Assembly: GCA_029261815.1 (NCBI GenBank)
Contig: JAJDAQ010000061.1
Span: 62,001 to 126,000, forward strand
From: Deltaproteobacteria bacterium
GTDB taxonomy: Bacteria; Myxococcota_A; UBA9160; UBA6930
Direction: 5' to 3'
Length of the DNA: 64,000 nt
Each line of letters starts with the position of its first letter. The stretch's first letter is position 1. The translations under genes were made by a program, and so were the position numbers. The notes beneath the pieces are model-generated. The model saw only the letters and a program-made list of their open reading frames with translations. It was not told where the DNA came from and made no database searches. Shown here piece after piece: positions 50,902 to 59,153 of this stretch.

Positions 50902-51939
50902 CTAGCCGAGGCCGAGACGTTCGAGATCGTCTTCGTCGAGCCCGAGGTAGTGACCGATCTCGTGCTTGACCGTGATCTGGATCTGCTCGACCAATTCCGC
51001 CCGGGTGCGACAGATCTTCTCCAGGTTCTTCTTGAAGAGGAAGACGCGATCGAAATCGACGGGCTGATGCGAAGGCTCCGCTTCGGTACGCGGCACACCA
51101 ATGAACAGACCCAGGATCTGGGGCGAAATCCGCTCGCCCTCGAGCAGGTCGTCTTCCGGGAAATCGCGCACCAGCAGCGGCACGTTCTCGACGTATTCCC
51201 GAATCGAGGCGGGGAGGTCGGCCAGCGCCTGCTCGGCTGCACGGTCGAAGTCGATGTCGGCGATCGCGACCGGAAGCGGATAGTGATCGGGATCGAGGGC
51301 GTTGGCCTGCTGGAAAGCCCGCCCGGCGTCCTCGTCTTCGCCGGCGCGTTCCAGCGCCAGCGCGAAGTGATAGACCGCATGCGGCGAATCCGGGTCGAGC
51401 AGCACGGCGTACTCGAGCTGCCGCCGCGCGTCCGCGAAGCGTCCGAGCTCGAACGAAATCTGACCCTCGAAGGCCCGGTAGACCGCCACGTCGCCCGAAG
51501 TCTTGATCGCACGGCGCACCAGGAAGAGCGCCCCTTCGAGATCCTCCAGGTAGAAGAGTGCCTTCGACTTGAGGTAGTAGACCTCGGCCTCGGTAGGTCG
51601 GTCGAGGCGCGGCGTGTCTTCGGCACCCGACAACAGGCGGTCGCATTGCTGGATGGCGCGCTCGAACTCGCCCATCTCCTCGATCAGCAGTTCGGCGCGG
51701 TTCAGGTGAGCCGTGAGGAAGTTCGGGTCCGCCTTCATCGCCAACTCGAACTGGTAGAGCGCTTCCTCGGCCCGGCCCTCGTCCCATAGGATCTCGCCGC
51801 GCCCGTTGTGCGCCTCGGCGCCGCCAGGGCGCGCCTTCAGGGCCTCGTCGAGCCATGCGAGGGCCTCATCGGTGCGACCACCGTGTGAGGCCTCCATCGC
51901 AAGATCGAGGCAGTCCCAGTATCGGTCCTTGTCATTCAT
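50902..51939 (-). CDS. TPR domain fused to minimal zinc metallopeptidase
   Basis: 345-aa protein. Residues 1-230 are tetratricopeptide repeats (ALAWLDEALKARPGGAEAHN; LYQFELAMKADPNFLTAHLN). The last 100 residues match the small MMP/DUF1025 zincin family: DFDRVFLFKKNLEKICRTR then HEIGHYLGLDEDDLERLG with the HExxH zinc motif and the usual downstream Asp/Glu. The acidic loop before (LLVRDFPEDDLLEGE) is also typical. Such zincins are found near housekeeping genes and have unclear substrates. The fusion suggests recruitment to a protein partner. Confidence 0.85.
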   Translation of the reverse strand: MNDKDRYWDCLDLAMEASHGGRTDEALAWLDEALKARPGGAEAHNGRGEILWDEGRAEEALYQFELAMKADPNFLTAHLNRAELLIEEMGEFERAIQQCDRLLSGAEDTPRLDRPTEAEVYYLKSKALFYLEDLEGALFLVRRAIKTSGDVAVYRAFEGQISFELGRFADARRQLEYAVLLDPDSPHAVYHFALALERAGEDEDAGRAFQQANALDPDHYPLPVAIADIDFDRAAEQALADLPASIREYVENVPLLVRDFPEDDLLEGERISPQILGLFIGVPRTEAEPSHQPVDFDRVFLFKKNLEKICRTRAELVEQIQITVKHEIGHYLGLDEDDLERLGLG

Positions 51940-52128
51940 GGCTTGGAGGGGGGTGGCCCGGAGTGGCCTTGGGGGGTTGGGGGAATGCGCACCATAGCAG
52001 AACCCATTCGCGCACCCGGCCCGCAGCCTCCGTCGAGAAGGGGCGCCAACTGCTTGAATCTAAAAGGGATTTTCTTTCTTCCACCAATCCCAAAGGCGCT
52101 CGCGAGCACCGACGGTAGAACGCCGAGG

Positions 52129-52149
52129 GAGGGCCCCTGAGGGGCTCTC
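52129..52149 (-). terminator. Possible hairpin terminator after the TetR gene
   Basis: GAGGGCCCC pairs with GGGGCTCTC around a 3-base loop, with one wobble or mismatch. It lies 20 bp after the TetR stop; no T run follows. The 228 bp between the TetR gene and the TPR-zincin gene otherwise show only an AT-rich patch near 52055-52090 that may be a promoter. Confidence 0.35.
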
Positions 52150-52167
52150 GCAGGGTGTTTCAGCACC

Positions 52168-52773
52168 TCAGGCGGCGAGCAACCACCGCTCGGCCCAGGC
52201 CTCGGCCAGGGTCTCCGGCTTGCCGGCTGCCACTGCGCGTGCGGGCGCCGGATCGGGCCCGTTGGGCCGCACGAGCCGCGCGAGGCCCCGTAGTTCGCCC
52301 CATGCGACGGCGGCGGCCAGCTCGGGGTCGGCGGGGCGAACCGCTCGCGCCTCGATGGCGCGGCGAACGATCGTCGCCAGCGTCTCGTAGAGGCGCGTTC
52401 GAAGCGCTTCCTCGTCGCTGCCGAAGGGGGAACCCGGCGTCTCATCGAAGATCAATCGATCGAAGGCATGGGCATCCCGGGCGAAGCCCAGGATCTGGTT
52501 GGCGAATGCGCGGAGGCCTTCCGAAGGCGGGACGTCACGCACCAGCGTCTGGACGCACTCCAGCAACGAGCCGGCCTTCTCCGCCGCGACCGCACGCAAT
52601 AGCTCTTCCTTGCCGCGAAAGTGCATGTAGAGCGACGCTGGCGAATAGCCAAGGCGGCGAGCGAGCGAGCGCATCGTCACGCCGTCGAGCCCGGACTCTT
52701 CGACGAGACCCAGAGCGGCAGCGACGATTTGTTCTCGGAGAAGGACAGTGGGCTGGGGTTGGGCCTGGGCCAT
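52168..52773 (-). CDS. TetR-family transcriptional regulator
   Basis: 201-aa TetR repressor. The N-terminal helix-turn-helix is IVAAALGLVEESGLDGVTMR then SLARRLGYSPASLYMHFRGK, and the rest is a helical ligand-binding domain (LLRAVAAEKAGSLLECVQTL). It is divergent from an SDR gene, which it may control together with itself. The ligand is unknown; acyl-CoA or a xenobiotic is possible. Confidence 0.9.
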   Translation of the reverse strand: MAQAQPQPTVLLREQIVAAALGLVEESGLDGVTMRSLARRLGYSPASLYMHFRGKEELLRAVAAEKAGSLLECVQTLVRDVPPSEGLRAFANQILGFARDAHAFDRLIFDETPGSPFGSDEEALRTRLYETLATIVRRAIEARAVRPADPELAAAVAWGELRGLARLVRPNGPDPAPARAVAAGKPETLAEAWAERWLLAA

Positions 52774-52865
52774 GGTCGATGCACCTCGCGGAATCGGGAT
52801 GTTTCCATCAAGTCCTACGCTGCGTGGGGCTCAAAGGTTTCCAGACCGTGAGCCGCGGTCGGCGG

Positions 52866-52879
52866 TTGACAGAAGTCAA
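52866..52879. promoter_or_regulatory. Inverted repeat TTGAC-agaa-GTCAA, candidate TetR operator
   Basis: Perfect 5-bp half-sites with a 4-bp spacer, 49 bp before the SDR start in a 154-bp divergent gap. The first half also reads TTGACA, a -35 box, though no good -10 follows. Confidence 0.4.
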
Positions 52880-52927
52880 TGGGCGCGGTCCCCTAGTGGG
52901 CCGACTTAGCAACGCGAAGGAAGACAC

Positions 52928-53713
52928 ATGGTGCTCGAAGGCAAGACGGTGATCGTTTCAGGCGTCGGCCCCGGCCTCGGCGGAGAGATCGCGAGCCGCG
53001 TCCTGCGCGACGGTGCAAACCTCGTGATCGGCGCTCGCAACCGCGAGAAGCTCGAGGGCATTGCGAAAGACCTCGACCCCAGCGGCGAGCGCGTGCTGGC
53101 CCACCCGTTCGACATCACGGACCCGGCCGCGTGCGCGAGCCTGGTGGCCGCAGCCGAGGAGCGCTTCGGCGGTGTCGACGCGATGGTTCAGGTCGCGGCG
53201 CTCGACACCGTCTTTGGCGGCTCCGATGTCGCGACCCCGGACGACTGGCGCAAGACGATGGAAGTCAACGTCATCGGCTCGGTCGAGCTCACCAAGGCAT
53301 GCGTCCCCGCGATGGAGCGACGCGGCGGTGGATCCGTCGTCCTGATCGGAAGCCAGAGTTATGCGCTTCCGCCGGACACGCCCCAGCTCGTCTACGCCTC
53401 CTCCAAAGGCGCCCTGCTCGCCGCCAACGTCCAGCTCGCCCACGAGCTCGGCGCGAAGAAAATCCGGGTCAACACCGTGGTCCCGACCTGGATGTGGGGA
53501 CCGCCGGTGGAACGTTATGTGAAGTGGCAGGCCAGTGAGCGAGGCGTTTCGGAGGCCGAGGTCAAAGCCGGCATCGAGGCCAAGTTCCCGCTCGGCGAAA
53601 TCCCTGCGGACGATGACGTTGCGGAAGTCGTCGTTCTCTTCTGCTCCGACCGTATGCGCATGGTCACCGGCCAGTACCTGCGCGTCGACGGCGGCGAAAA
53701 AATGACGCTGTAG
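52928..53713 (+). CDS. Short-chain dehydrogenase/reductase
   Basis: 261-aa SDR. The cofactor loop is SGVGPGLGGEIA, the active-site Ser is in LIGSQSYALPP and the Tyr-Lys pair in VYASSKGAL. The loop SGVGPGLG is one of the variants of TGxxxGxG. A GAAGGAAG ribosome-binding site lies before ATG 52928. It is probably controlled by the divergent TetR; the substrate is unknown. The PPK2 gene starts 1 bp after its stop. Confidence 0.87.
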   Translation: MVLEGKTVIVSGVGPGLGGEIASRVLRDGANLVIGARNREKLEGIAKDLDPSGERVLAHPFDITDPAACASLVAAAEERFGGVDAMVQVAALDTVFGGSDVATPDDWRKTMEVNVIGSVELTKACVPAMERRGGGSVVLIGSQSYALPPDTPQLVYASSKGALLAANVQLAHELGAKKIRVNTVVPTWMWGPPVERYVKWQASERGVSEAEVKAGIEAKFPLGEIPADDDVAEVVVLFCSDRMRMVTGQYLRVDGGEKMTL

Positions 53714-53714
53714 C

Positions 53715-54479
53715 GTGAGTACCCCGCGACTCGCCGATGTCGACCTGACCGCCCGCATCCGGGATCGCGATGAATACGAGGCGCGACTTCGGCATGCGCA
53801 GATCCGGCTGCTCTACCTCCAGCATCGGATTCGCGACAGCGGACTTCGTGCCATCCTCGCTTTCGAAGGGTGGGACGCGGCTGGCAAGGGCGGAGCGATC
53901 CGTCGTGTGACCGAGAAACTCGACCCTCGTTCGGTGCGCGTTCACGCCATCTCGGCACCCGAGGCCGAGGACCACAACCGCCACTACCTGCGCCGGTTCT
54001 GGATGCGTCTTCCCAAACCAGGGCGCATCGCCATCTTCGACCGCACCTGGTACGGCCGCGTCCTCGTCGAACGCATCGAAGGGCTATGCGACGAGGAAGC
54101 GTGGCAACGCGCCTATCAAGAGATCAATGCGTTCGAACAACAGCTCGTCGATGACGGAATCGCGCTGGTGAAGTTCTTCGTACACATATCGAAGGAAGAA
54201 CAGCTCCAACGCTTCGAGGATCGGCGCGATGACCCGTTCAAGGCCTGGAAGTTGACCGACGATGACTGGCGAAACCGCGACCAGTGGGACGTCTACGCGC
54301 AGGCAACCGACGAGATGCTCACCCGCACGCATAACGACTCTGCGCCGTGGACCGTGGTCGCGGGAAACCAGAAGAAGTACGCACGCGTGTACGTCGCCGA
54401 GGAAGCCGTCCGCCAGCTCGGGACCGCCTTCGACATCGACGCGACGCGGCTTCCGAAAGGCTGGCAGCTCGATCGGTAG
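53715..54479 (+). CDS. Polyphosphate kinase 2 family protein
   Basis: 254-aa PPK2-family kinase that moves phosphate between polyphosphate and nucleotides. The Walker A-like loop is FEGWDAAGKGGAIRRV, the lid Walker B is AIFDRTWYGRVLVERIEG, and VKFFVHISKEEQLQRF is typical. Length and motifs fit the shorter single-domain PPK2 class. GTG 53715 starts one base after the SDR stop. It may make ATP or GTP from polyphosphate. Confidence 0.9.
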   Translation: MSTPRLADVDLTARIRDRDEYEARLRHAQIRLLYLQHRIRDSGLRAILAFEGWDAAGKGGAIRRVTEKLDPRSVRVHAISAPEAEDHNRHYLRRFWMRLPKPGRIAIFDRTWYGRVLVERIEGLCDEEAWQRAYQEINAFEQQLVDDGIALVKFFVHISKEEQLQRFEDRRDDPFKAWKLTDDDWRNRDQWDVYAQATDEMLTRTHNDSAPWTVVAGNQKKYARVYVAEEAVRQLGTAFDIDATRLPKGWQLDR

Positions 54480-54489
54480 CGAAGCCTGA

Positions 54490-56031
54490 TCAGACCAGCA
54501 GCTTGCGCAGGAATCGGTTGCCGAACACCTTGCGCACGAAACCGTCTTGCATCTTCTTCGATGCTTCGATCGTGTACGGGTAGCCGCCCATGCCCTTGCT
54601 GCCCTTGGTCGTGTCGATGATCACCGGGTGAACGTGGCAATAGCCACGAATGCCGACCTCGCCGTTGACCTGGCCCACGCCACTGGCCTTCACGCCGCCG
54701 AACGGGGCTTCGGCCACGCCGTAGGTCACGGCGATGTCGTTCACGCTCACGCTTCCGGTTTCCATCCTGGCACCGATGGCCGCCCCCTTGTCGAGGTCCT
54801 GGGTCCAGACGTTCCCAGAGAGTCCGAGGTCGGAATCATTGGCGAGCGCGAGTGCTTCGGCTTCGTCCTTCACCTTCTGGATGGCCACGATCGGTCCAAA
54901 GGTCTCGCTCCGCATGAGCTCCATGTCGTGGTCGACGTCGACCACGACCGTCGGCTCGAAGAAGAAGCCCTTGAACTTCGGGTTCCGTTGACCGCCGACG
55001 AGCACCTTCGCTCCTTTGGCCGTCGCGTCCGCCATGTGGGACTCGATGATGTCCATCTGCTTGTCCCAGAACACCGCGCCCACATCACTATCACCCACCT
55101 CGTTCTGCTTGAGTTCCCGGGTGAGCGCTACGACCTTCTCCACGAAGGGGTCGTAGATCGCCTCGGGCACATAGACACGCTCGGTGCCGCAGCAGTAGTG
55201 GCCGGTGTTGAAACACGAGCCGCGGACAGCACCGTCGGCGGCACGGTCGAGGTCGGCGTCGTCGCAGACGATCATGGCGTCCTTGCCGCCGAGTTCGAGC
55301 GTGCACGGAATCAGCAAGCGGCCACAGGCGGCGCCAACCTTGCGACCGGTCGCGACACTTCCGGTGAAGCTGACCTTGTCGACGCCGGCTTCGATGAGCG
55401 CGGCGCCCGTCTCTCCGTCGCCCTGCACGACCTGGTAGAGGTCCTCCGGGAAACCAGCGGCCTTCGTCAAGTCCTCGAATAGCAAAGCAGACAGCGGTGT
55501 GACTTCACTCGGCTTGTGGACGACGGCATTCCCGGCCATCAGCGCCTGCGCGAGCGGGTTGGCCGACAACGCGACGGGACCGTTCCAGGGGGTGATGAGA
55601 CCCACGACGCCAAGCGGTTGGAAGTGCAGCTCGATCTTCTTCGAGAAACGCATGAGTCCGGAGGGCCGTCGCTTCTGCGTCTTCAAGAAGCCTGCGGCCC
55701 GCTTTGCGTAGTACGAGATCTGCATGCACGGGGCCATGATCTCCATGGAGACCGCCTCGTTGTGCGGCTTTCCGGTTTCGGCGATCACGCAGTCGACGAT
55801 CTCGTCCTGCCGCTCGACGATCACGTCGACCAGGCGCCAGAGGTACTCGGCGCGATCCGCGAAGGAGAGCTGGGCCCATTTGGCCTGCGCCTTGCGGGCC
55901 CGCTCGACGGCGCCGTGCACGTCGGCAGCACTGCCGGCGTCGAATTCACCGATCGGTTCGAGGGTGACGGGACTCTTCACCACGTAATGGCGGCGCTCGG
56001 CCCCGTTCTCGACGCGTTCAAAGATGGCCAT
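54490..56031 (-). CDS. Aldehyde dehydrogenase
   Basis: 513-aa NAD(P)-dependent aldehyde dehydrogenase. The Asn is in ITPWNGPVAL, the Glu in LELGGKDAM near residue 246 and the Cys in FNTGHYCCGTERVYV near residue 280 (two adjacent Cys, where one is usual). It oxidises an aldehyde to an acid; the substrate is unknown. AGGAGG precedes ATG 56031. It is convergent with PPK2, 10 bp apart. Confidence 0.92.
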   Translation of the reverse strand: MAIFERVENGAERRHYVVKSPVTLEPIGEFDAGSAADVHGAVERARKAQAKWAQLSFADRAEYLWRLVDVIVERQDEIVDCVIAETGKPHNEAVSMEIMAPCMQISYYAKRAAGFLKTQKRRPSGLMRFSKKIELHFQPLGVVGLITPWNGPVALSANPLAQALMAGNAVVHKPSEVTPLSALLFEDLTKAAGFPEDLYQVVQGDGETGAALIEAGVDKVSFTGSVATGRKVGAACGRLLIPCTLELGGKDAMIVCDDADLDRAADGAVRGSCFNTGHYCCGTERVYVPEAIYDPFVEKVVALTRELKQNEVGDSDVGAVFWDKQMDIIESHMADATAKGAKVLVGGQRNPKFKGFFFEPTVVVDVDHDMELMRSETFGPIVAIQKVKDEAEALALANDSDLGLSGNVWTQDLDKGAAIGARMETGSVSVNDIAVTYGVAEAPFGGVKASGVGQVNGEVGIRGYCHVHPVIIDTTKGSKGMGGYPYTIEASKKMQDGFVRKVFGNRFLRKLLV

Positions 56032-56146
56032 GGGCTTCCTCCTGGATGGCGCGTGGCGCCGTGCTGACGTCGGTTAGACGGCTCCTGCCGACCACTGACG
56101 GGTGTCAGAGAGTAGCCCGAGGGAGTCCCAGTCGCCCCGGGTGGCG

Positions 56147-56293
56147 TCAGCGGCCCGCGACGGACGCAGTCGCGGGTGCCGAGGTCCGCGGATGCGCAGA
56201 TCCGGAGTCGCGTTCGGGCGTATTGCTCAAGCCCAGGATCGCGACCACGAACAAGAGCGCGGCCAACCAGTTCACGACGTCGAAGCGCTGCAT
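56147..56293 (-). CDS. Small membrane protein, 48 aa
   Basis: An unlisted short ORF in the 335-bp gap between the aldehyde dehydrogenase and epimerase genes. It encodes MQRFDVVNWLAALLFVVAIL then a Ser/Thr/Ala-rich tail of about 25 residues. A single membrane span (residues 9-25) and a ribosome-binding GGGGGG before ATG 56293 support translation. Function is unknown. It could be a regulator of the aldehyde dehydrogenase, but that is speculation. Confidence 0.45.
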   Translation of the reverse strand: MQRFDVVNWLAALLFVVAILGLSNTPERDSGSAHPRTSAPATASVAGR

Positions 56294-56366
56294 GATCCCC
56301 CCAGATCAACGCTGTTCGCCGACAGGGTCCCGACATGGCGACCGATGCGCAAGTCCGGCGGGAATG

Positions 56367-57467
56367 TTAGTCGAAGTCTGCCGTCGAACGCTTCTTTCCA
56401 CCGGGGCCGCTGTAGCTCAGGGTGAAGCCGGGTTCCCGTGCGAACTCCACCGGTTTCAATTCCCCGAGCAAGCGCTGCCACTGCTCGATCAGCGCATCTT
56501 CGGCGGCGTAGTCGAACGGGTCCTGGAGCACTGTTTCTTCGCGTCCACCCCTCTCCGGTGGGTTTGCGACGAGCCACTCGACCGATCGCCGGAGGCCCTC
56601 CCGAGGCGAAACGACGTCGCGGTAGCCGAGATCGCTCTTCAGTTTCGCGATATCGAGAACCCGGTGGGTCGGCAGCGGCTGCAGCATCAAGGGTCGAGCC
56701 GGAATGGCCCACTGATACGGCATCGACACCACTTCAAGGGTGGCGTCCATGCAATCGGCCACGACCTCGGTGAACTGTCGCAGGGTCAGCACTTCTTCGT
56801 CGGCGCAGTTGTAGATCTGGCCGCATGACGCTTCTGGCTGGTCAACGGCCAACAGCAGCGCATGGGCGAGATTCTCGGCATAGCCGTAGTGCTGAAGCGT
56901 GAGCCCATCCTCCGGGAGGATGATCTGCTTGCGTCCGTCCAGGATGCGCCGCACGACGCACCACTCTCGGGGCACCAACTGATAGGGCCCGTAGACGTAG
57001 GGATAACGAAAGTGTGCGGCCGTCGGATGGTGCTCCAACACAGCCTGTTCAGTGCGTGCGATCCGGAAGCCCTTCTCGTCGTCCTCGGGAAGCTCGACCA
57101 GCCCTGCATCCTCGGCGGTGGGCACCGGAAGTCCGGCGGGCGAGAAAACCTCCGGGTTCATGTAGCCGCGGTAGACAGGCACACCGCCCACGGAGAGGAA
57201 GCGTCCGCACCTCCCTTCCATCGCCTCCGCAATCCTGCGCAACCGACCGTAGGTCGCGACGCAAATGTCGAAGCGGCGCGTGCCGAGCGCGGCGGTGAAG
57301 GCATCGAGGTCGAAAGGGTCGGTGTGGATGTGCTCGACATCGTCCGGGATCTCGTCGATCTCGTGATTTCCGGTGTGCAGGATGGCGACGCGGTAGCCAC
57401 GTGCGCGAAGGCCATTCACGATGAAATGGCCGGTCGGGCCGGTTCCGCCGATCACGAGCGCATTCAT
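56367..57467 (-). CDS. NAD-dependent epimerase/dehydratase family protein
   Basis: 366-aa extended SDR. The Rossmann loop is VIGGTGPTGHFIVNG, and a nucleoside-sugar-like core follows (RYPYVYGPYQLVPREW with the catalytic Tyr). A tail of about 50 residues ends GPGGKKRSTADFD. Substrate may be an NDP-sugar or an isoprenoid-like ketone; not assignable. It is divergent from the DUF3108 gene, 101 bp away. Confidence 0.85.
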   Translation of the reverse strand: MNALVIGGTGPTGHFIVNGLRARGYRVAILHTGNHEIDEIPDDVEHIHTDPFDLDAFTAALGTRRFDICVATYGRLRRIAEAMEGRCGRFLSVGGVPVYRGYMNPEVFSPAGLPVPTAEDAGLVELPEDDEKGFRIARTEQAVLEHHPTAAHFRYPYVYGPYQLVPREWCVVRRILDGRKQIILPEDGLTLQHYGYAENLAHALLLAVDQPEASCGQIYNCADEEVLTLRQFTEVVADCMDATLEVVSMPYQWAIPARPLMLQPLPTHRVLDIAKLKSDLGYRDVVSPREGLRRSVEWLVANPPERGGREETVLQDPFDYAAEDALIEQWQRLLGELKPVEFAREPGFTLSYSGPGGKKRSTADFD

Positions 57468-57568
57468 GGGATTCTCCGAGGGTTCTTGGTGGAGTCATGG
57501 TACCGACGCGGGCCTGAATTCGATGGCCGTCCATGGCGTCAGAATCCATCGAGCGGGAGGATCCAGTG

Positions 57569-58606
57569 ATGCGCGACCAGAAGATCTCGAAAGCTGCGGC
57601 GGCGGCTCTCCTGGTGTTGGTGCTCTTCGCCGATGCGCACGCGGCCACGATGCCGTCCGACTCGTTCCTGCTCGACGACGTCGATGCAACGACCCTCACG
57701 GCAGCCGACGTAGACCCACGACCAGCGCGGTTCGCGTTTCCCCCGGGCGAGCGCCTCGTCTACCAGATCCAGGCCGCCGGGATCGCGGTGGGAACAGCGG
57801 AACTCCGCGTCGCGCGTTGGCTGGCGCACGACGGGCACCGGATCGCGCACGTCGTGGCCACCGGGCGCACCAACGACGCGCTCTCCGTCTTCTTTCCGAT
57901 CCGCGACCGGATGGAAGCCTGGATCGATGTCGACACCGGACGCACCCTTCGCAGCGCCACGTGGACGCAGCACGGCCGGCGCAAGGAATCACTCGAGTAC
58001 GCGACCTTCGACCAGGAGGCGCACTTTCTCGAACGCGTGGAAGAAGAAAAACACCGCGCCCGGCTGCGCGAAAGCGGCGTCGACCTCGGCCCGCGCGCAA
58101 TGGACATGCTGGAAGCCTTCTACGCCGCTCGCAGTCTTCCCCTCTCGATCGGCGAAACGACGCGACTCCCGGTCGTGGCGAGCCGGAAGGTGTACGAGCT
58201 GCGGCTCGCGGTGGCTGGCCGCGAAGAGGTCGAGTGGCAGGGAACTCGCGCGAACGCCTGGGTCGTACACCCTTCGAGCCATCTCGACGGGGAACCCCTC
58301 GGCAACGGCCGCGGCGAGCTTCGCATCATCGAGGCCACGCGTGGCGCACCGCTTCGGCTCGACGGCTGGTTCGCGACCCCGAGTGGCTTCCGGGTTCTCG
58401 GCGTCGATGCCACGTTGGTGACCTTCGATGGCGGCGAGCTGGCGTGGCCACTGCCCGAGGGAGAGCGAACCGCCGAGCGCTTCGCTTCAGTCACGACATT
58501 GGAGGGCGAACCGGACTGGGAGATTCCGTCGGCCGTCCGGTTGTTGCGTCGCGAACGCGGCCTCGTTCCCTACTCGCGAAAGACCCCGATCAGCACGGCG
58601 CGCTAG
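57569..58606 (+). CDS. DUF3108 exported protein
   Basis: 345-aa protein with a signal peptide (AAAALLVLVLFADAHAA) and a DUF3108 domain: FAFPPGERLVYQIQAAG, then SVFFPIRDRMEAWID. Family members are periplasmic beta-rich proteins of unknown function. ATG 57569 has GGGAGG upstream; another ATG at 57533 would add 12 residues before the signal. Its stop shares a CTAG with the convergent FKBP gene. Confidence 0.82.
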   Translation: MRDQKISKAAAAALLVLVLFADAHAATMPSDSFLLDDVDATTLTAADVDPRPARFAFPPGERLVYQIQAAGIAVGTAELRVARWLAHDGHRIAHVVATGRTNDALSVFFPIRDRMEAWIDVDTGRTLRSATWTQHGRRKESLEYATFDQEAHFLERVEEEKHRARLRESGVDLGPRAMDMLEAFYAARSLPLSIGETTRLPVVASRKVYELRLAVAGREEVEWQGTRANAWVVHPSSHLDGEPLGNGRGELRIIEATRGAPLRLDGWFATPSGFRVLGVDATLVTFDGGELAWPLPEGERTAERFASVTTLEGEPDWEIPSAVRLLRRERGLVPYSRKTPISTAR

Positions 58607-59028
58607 TAGACGATCAACAACTCGACGTCGAACATCAGGGTGGCGTTGGGCGGGATGTCAGGCGGACTCCCGCGGAGGCCATACGCGATCTTGGCCGGAC
58701 ATCGGAAGCGCGCCTTGCCACCGACCTTCATGCGCTGAAGTCCCTCGGTCCAACAGGGAATCACACCACTCAATCGGAAGGTCCGCGGTCGGTCCCCCCG
58801 CGTGGAGTCGAAGATCGTGCCGTTCACCAGGGTGCCGTGGTAATCGACCTTGACCATGTCGCTGGGACCCGGAGTCGAACCCTTTCCTTCGATCAGGTGG
58901 GTGATCTGGAGGCCCGACCGCAGACGCTCGACGCGCTGCCCGGGCTCCGCTCCGGCCATCGTCCCGGAGAGACCAAGGGCGGCGATCACGAGGGTGGACA
59001 TAACCACTTGGAACCATTGACTTTTCAT
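58603..59028 (-). CDS. FKBP-type peptidyl-prolyl isomerase, exported
   Basis: 141-aa peptidyl-prolyl cis-trans isomerase with a signal peptide (MSTLVIAALGLSGTMAGA) and one FKBP domain: VKVDYHGTLVNGTIFDST, IPCWTEGLQRMKVGGKARF, IAYGLRGSPPDIPPN and FDVELLIVY. It helps fold periplasmic proteins. ATG 59028 (MKSQWF) is chosen, giving a usual signal peptide; ATG 59049 is an alternative. Confidence 0.9.
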   Translation of the reverse strand: MKSQWFQVVMSTLVIAALGLSGTMAGAEPGQRVERLRSGLQITHLIEGKGSTPGPSDMVKVDYHGTLVNGTIFDSTRGDRPRTFRLSGVIPCWTEGLQRMKVGGKARFRCPAKIAYGLRGSPPDIPPNATLMFDVELLIVY

Positions 59029-59153
59029 CGCTTCCCACCCCCTCGGCAAGTGCTCAGGATAGCGGCCTGGAGGCTTCAGTCGCGGCGTCGGCCGGACGAA
59101 TCATAAGGGGTGATTTGCACCCGATTTGCTGACTTGCTGGTGGACCGAACGCC

